Shown here: positions 61,748-64,000 of the stretch, one piece after another
Layout of the letters: each line of letters begins with the position of its first letter
Numbering within the stretch: the stretch's first letter is position 1
Source: Aquabacterium parvum
GTDB lineage: Bacteria > Pseudomonadota > Gammaproteobacteria > Burkholderiales > Burkholderiaceae_C
Assembly: GCF_001447195.1 (NCBI RefSeq)
Contig: NZ_LFRI01000045.1
Location: 62,001 to 126,000 of the forward strand
Length of the DNA: 64,000 nucleotides
Direction: 5' to 3'
Notes under the pieces: model-generated
Databases searched by the model: none
What the model was told of the DNA's origin: nothing
Seen by the model: the letters and a program-made list of their open reading frames with translations, nothing else
Position numbers and translations under genes: made by a program

Positions 61748-62482
61748 ATGAGTCAGAAACTGCTGTTCGGCTTTCACGCCGTCACCGTGCGCCTGAAGGT
61801 CGCGCCCCAATCCATCCGTGAGCTGCACGTCGACGCCAGCCGGCAAGACCAGCGCATGAAGCAATTCCTCGCCAAGGTCGAGGAAGCTGGATTGCGCGCC
61901 ATCGAAAGCGACGACGACCGCCTGCAACAGATGGCCGGAACGCATCGGCACCAGGGCGTGGTGGCGCGGGTTGACGCCGTTCAGCACGCCCGCTCGCTTG
62001 ACGACTTGCTCGATGAGCTCACCGAGCCGCCTCTGCTGCTGGTGCTCGACGGCGTGACCGACCCGCACAACCTGGGTGCCTGCCTGCGTGTCGCCGACGG
62101 CGCCGGTGCCCATGCCGTGATCGCACCCAAGGACCACGCTGTCGGCATCAATGCAACCGTGGCCAAAGTGGCCAGCGGCGCTGCCGAGACCGTGCCTTAC
62201 TTCATGGTCACCAACCTGGCGCGCACCCTGGGTGAACTCAAAGAGCGAGACATCTGGGTGGTCGGGACCTCGGATGACGCCCCGGGAGACCTCTATCAGG
62301 CCGATTTCCGCCGTGGCACGGCCGTGGTCCTGGGCGCTGAGGGCAGCGGCATGCGTCAGCTCACCCGCAAGCACTGCGACGAGCTGGTCAGCATCCCGAT
62401 GATGGGCGGTGTCGAGAGCCTGAACGTGTCCGTGGCCAGCGGCGTCTGCCTCTACGAAGCCCTTCGTCAGCGCAGGGGCTGA
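61748..62482 (+). CDS. rlmB: 23S rRNA (guanosine 2251-2'-O)-methyltransferase
   Basis: SpoU-family methyltransferase of 244 residues. The N-terminal substrate-binding domain is followed by the SPOUT knot motifs: [40 protein letters not shown] and [22 protein letters not shown]. It modifies the P-loop of 23S rRNA. There is no Shine-Dalgarno; TACGAT (61736-61741) lies six bases before the ATG, compatible with a leaderless start. Its stop overlaps the end of the convergent MFS gene. Confidence 0.95.
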   Translation: MSQKLLFGFHAVTVRLKVAPQSIRELHVDASRQDQRMKQFLAKVEEAGLRAIESDDDRLQQMAGTHRHQGVVARVDAVQHARSLDDLLDELTEPPLLLVLDGVTDPHNLGACLRVADGAGAHAVIAPKDHAVGINATVAKVASGAAETVPYFMVTNLARTLGELKERDIWVVGTSDDAPGDLYQADFRRGTAVVLGAEGSGMRQLTRKHCDELVSIPMMGGVESLNVSVASGVCLYEALRQRRG

Positions 62483-63687
62483 GCAGGCTTCAACGCAGAC
62501 CCACGGTGGGCGTCGGCGCGTTGCTGCACGCGCTGAGCCCACAAGCTCAGGGCGAGGGCGACCAGCATCCAGGCCAGACCCAGCCTGTGCAGTTGCTCGT
62601 AGCCATGGTGTGAGATCACCCAGCCGCCACCGCTGGCGCCCAGCGCGTGTCCCAGGTAGATGGCCGAGGTGTTCAGGGCCATCAGCGCAGGAGCCAGCCG
62701 GGGCGAGAGGCCGCCCAGCCGTGCCTGCTGGCCCGAATTGGTGGCGAACCCTGAAATGGCCCAAGGCAGCAGCACGGCGGCCAGCACTGGCAGCGAACTG
62801 GCCAATGGCCAGATCAGCAAGCTCAGGGCCATCAGGGCCAGGGTGAGCGTCACGGCGGGCGCTGCACCGACGCGGTCGATGCTGCGGTTCAGCAGCACGT
62901 TGCCCGCCAGCGCCAGCGCGCCGAACCAAGTGAACATCAGGCTGATCTGCTCTGGTGAGGCGCCGAACACCTGCTTGTAGTAGGGGGCGGTGTAGCCCAG
63001 CACGGTGAACTGCCCGGCGCTCTGGCAGGCCGTCACCGCGACGACCGCCATCAGCAGCGGCGACTTCAGCACCTTGCGCCAGGAGCGCAGCGACAGGGCA
63101 GGGGGGCGGATGCCCGCAGGCAGGTGGCGCCACACCAGCCAGGCAGACGCGAATGCGGCCAGGCCGGTCAGCGCCATGGCCACGCGCCAGCCCATCCGCT
63201 CACCGATCCAGGCGGTCAGCGGCATGCCCGCAACCGAGGCAATGGACCAGCCCATGAACACGAAGGTGATGGCCTGTCCGCGCTTTGCCGGGGTCGACAT
63301 GAACCCGGCCGTGGCGGCGGCCTGAGGCGTGAACACGGCGGCCGACAGCACAGTCAACGCCCGCGCAGGCCACAGCCATTCGTAACCAGGCGCCAGCGCG
63401 CACAGCAGGTGTCCGACCGCGTACCAGACCATGGTCCAGGCCAGCAGGGTGCGGCGGTCAATGTGTCCGACCAGCCAGGCCAGCAGCGGGGCGCCCACGC
63501 CCATCATCAGCGCAGCGATGGCCAGCAACTGTCCGCCAGTGGTCACGCTGATGTTCAGGTCGTGGGTGAGGTCGTTGAGCGTGCCGCCCATCACCATCAC
63601 CCCGCAGCCGATCACGAAGTTGCCGAACAGCAGCGACCAGCGGGCCGCCCGGATGCTCTCCCGGGACAGGGCCCGCTCCAGTTCCAT
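62467..63687 (-). CDS. MFS transporter, drug:H+ antiporter-like
   Basis: 406-residue membrane protein with about 12 hydrophobic segments. It begins with [20 protein letters not shown] and has the loop 2-3 signature in a weakened form ([16 protein letters not shown]), with TMs 4-5 containing the [15 protein letters not shown] segment that resembles motif C/D of DHA1 exporters such as arabinose or chloramphenicol efflux proteins. The substrate is unknown. It overlaps the end of rlmB by 16 bases and follows a D-2-hydroxyacid dehydrogenase gene. Confidence 0.87.
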   Translation of the reverse strand: MELERALSRESIRAARWSLLFGNFVIGCGVMVMGGTLNDLTHDLNISVTTGGQLLAIAALMMGVGAPLLAWLVGHIDRRTLLAWTMVWYAVGHLLCALAPGYEWLWPARALTVLSAAVFTPQAAATAGFMSTPAKRGQAITFVFMGWSIASVAGMPLTAWIGERMGWRVAMALTGLAAFASAWLVWRHLPAGIRPPALSLRSWRKVLKSPLLMAVVAVTACQSAGQFTVLGYTAPYYKQVFGASPEQISLMFTWFGALALAGNVLLNRSIDRVGAAPAVTLTLALMALSLLIWPLASSLPVLAAVLLPWAISGFATNSGQQARLGGLSPRLAPALMALNTSAIYLGHALGASGGGWVISHHGYEQLHRLGLAWMLVALALSLWAQRVQQRADAHRGSALKPAQPLR

Positions 63688-63708
63688 GGGGTACTGCCTT
63701 GTGTTTCG

Positions 63709-64000
63709 TCAGTGGGGCACGCGCAGTGCTTCAGGGTTGACGATGCCGCTGGGGTGGCCCGCGTCGAAATTCAGCAGGTGCTCGAAAGCTGCGCTGAAGA
63801 GTTGCTCATAGCTGTCTTGCTCGACCAGGCCGATGTGCGGGGTGCAGACGGCGTTCTCCAGCCGCAGCAAAGGGTGCCCTTGCAAAATGGGCTCGCTCTC
63901 GAACACATCGACTGCAGCCATGCCTGGGCGCCCGCGGTTGAGCCCGGCCACCAGGGCGTTGTCTTGAACCAGCTCCGCGCGAGAGGTGTTGACGAACAAG
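63709..64000 (-). CDS. D-2-hydroxyacid dehydrogenase, C-terminal part (cut by window edge)
   Basis: About 97 codons of the C-terminal end are present; the gene continues past the right edge. The segment VNTSRAELVQDNALV and AAVDVFESEPI, then the catalytic His in CTPHIGLVEQDSYEQ, are the NAD-binding and catalytic motifs of the phosphoglycerate/2-hydroxyacid dehydrogenase family. The substrate is unknown. It is 21 bases upstream of the MFS gene in the same direction, so the two may be transcribed together. Confidence 0.82.
   Translation of the reverse strand, partial: LFVNTSRAELVQDNALVAGLNRGRPGMAAVDVFESEPILQGHPLLRLENAVCTPHIGLVEQDSYEQLFSAAFEHLLNFDAGHPSGIVNPEALRVPH

Noticed and set aside
61091..63133. 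680-codon open frame on the minus strand
   Set aside because: Antisense to the YbbA-like ATPase gene and rlmB, and overlaps the MFS gene in another frame. No motifs.

Overview
The window is a gene-dense, high-GC chromosomal segment with the core gene content of a betaproteobacterium of the order Burkholderiales. Comamonadaceae or the Rubrivivax/Leptothrix/Ideonella group fit best, but I cannot name a genus from sequence alone. Pointers are the kdsA-eno-ftsB order, dnaX-ybaB-recR, grpE-dnaK-dnaJ, a polyhydroxybutyrate regulator (phaR) with a 3-hydroxybutyrate dehydrogenase, and a beta/gammaproteobacterial mnmC. I see no insertion sequence, prophage, integrase, CRISPR array or rRNA. One tRNA gene (tRNA-Val, GAC) is present. 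All functional names come from reading motifs; no database search was run.

Layout. 1-4.9 kb: kdsA, eno, ftsB, then a coupled NAD-precursor pair (pnuC and a NadR-type kinase) and truC. 4.9-10.2 kb: redox and stress functions (hslO, a gamma-carbonic-anhydrase-like protein, a peroxiredoxin, yaaA, a prolyl-4-hydroxylase-like oxygenase) and the helicase rhlE. 10.5-13.5 kb: dnaX-ybaB-recR. 13.5-16.8 kb: mltD and gloB, divergent from a methyltransferase whose start codon overlaps that of gloB. 16.8-22.1 kb: rnhA, an acetyltransferase, mobA-moaA, an NlpC/P60 peptidase, ohr-ohrR and a DksA-like zinc-finger protein. 22.1-29.7 kb: one long minus-strand run dapC-dapD-(PilT/PilU ATPase)-dapE-prmB-yheS, in which a pilus-type ATPase sits inside lysine/diaminopimelate synthesis. 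29.7-33.4 kb: two overlapping membrane GGDEF proteins, a lone ECF-type permease and queF. 33.5-40.3 kb: smc-zipA-ligA. 40.2-44.5 kb: a DUF2237 gene, an SPFH/NfeD pair and a large basic-amino-acid decarboxylase. 44.5-48.4 kb: a compact signalling operon, response regulator-TPR / soluble histidine kinase / response regulator-TPR. 48.6-53.1 kb: the heat-shock run hslR / grpE-dnaK-dnaJ. 53.1-64 kb: mnmC, bdhA, a hydrolase coupled to relA, tRNA-Val, phaR, tesA divergent from a YbbA-like ATPase, rlmB, an MFS exporter and the end of a D-2-hydroxyacid dehydrogenase that runs off the window.

Most genes are housekeeping. The most interesting signals are: (i) the receiver-TPR / kinase / receiver-TPR operon; (ii) a recurring architecture at convergent gene ends, where the two TGA stop codons lie in opposite arms of one short perfect inverted repeat; (iii) divergent genes sharing a CATG start-codon overlap; (iv) three genes (ftsB, dnaX, rlmB) with a -10-like hexamer exactly six bases before the ATG, suggesting leaderless messages; and (v) a good sigma-32-type promoter before grpE and an ATTGC-GT-GCAAT operator-like palindrome before ohr.
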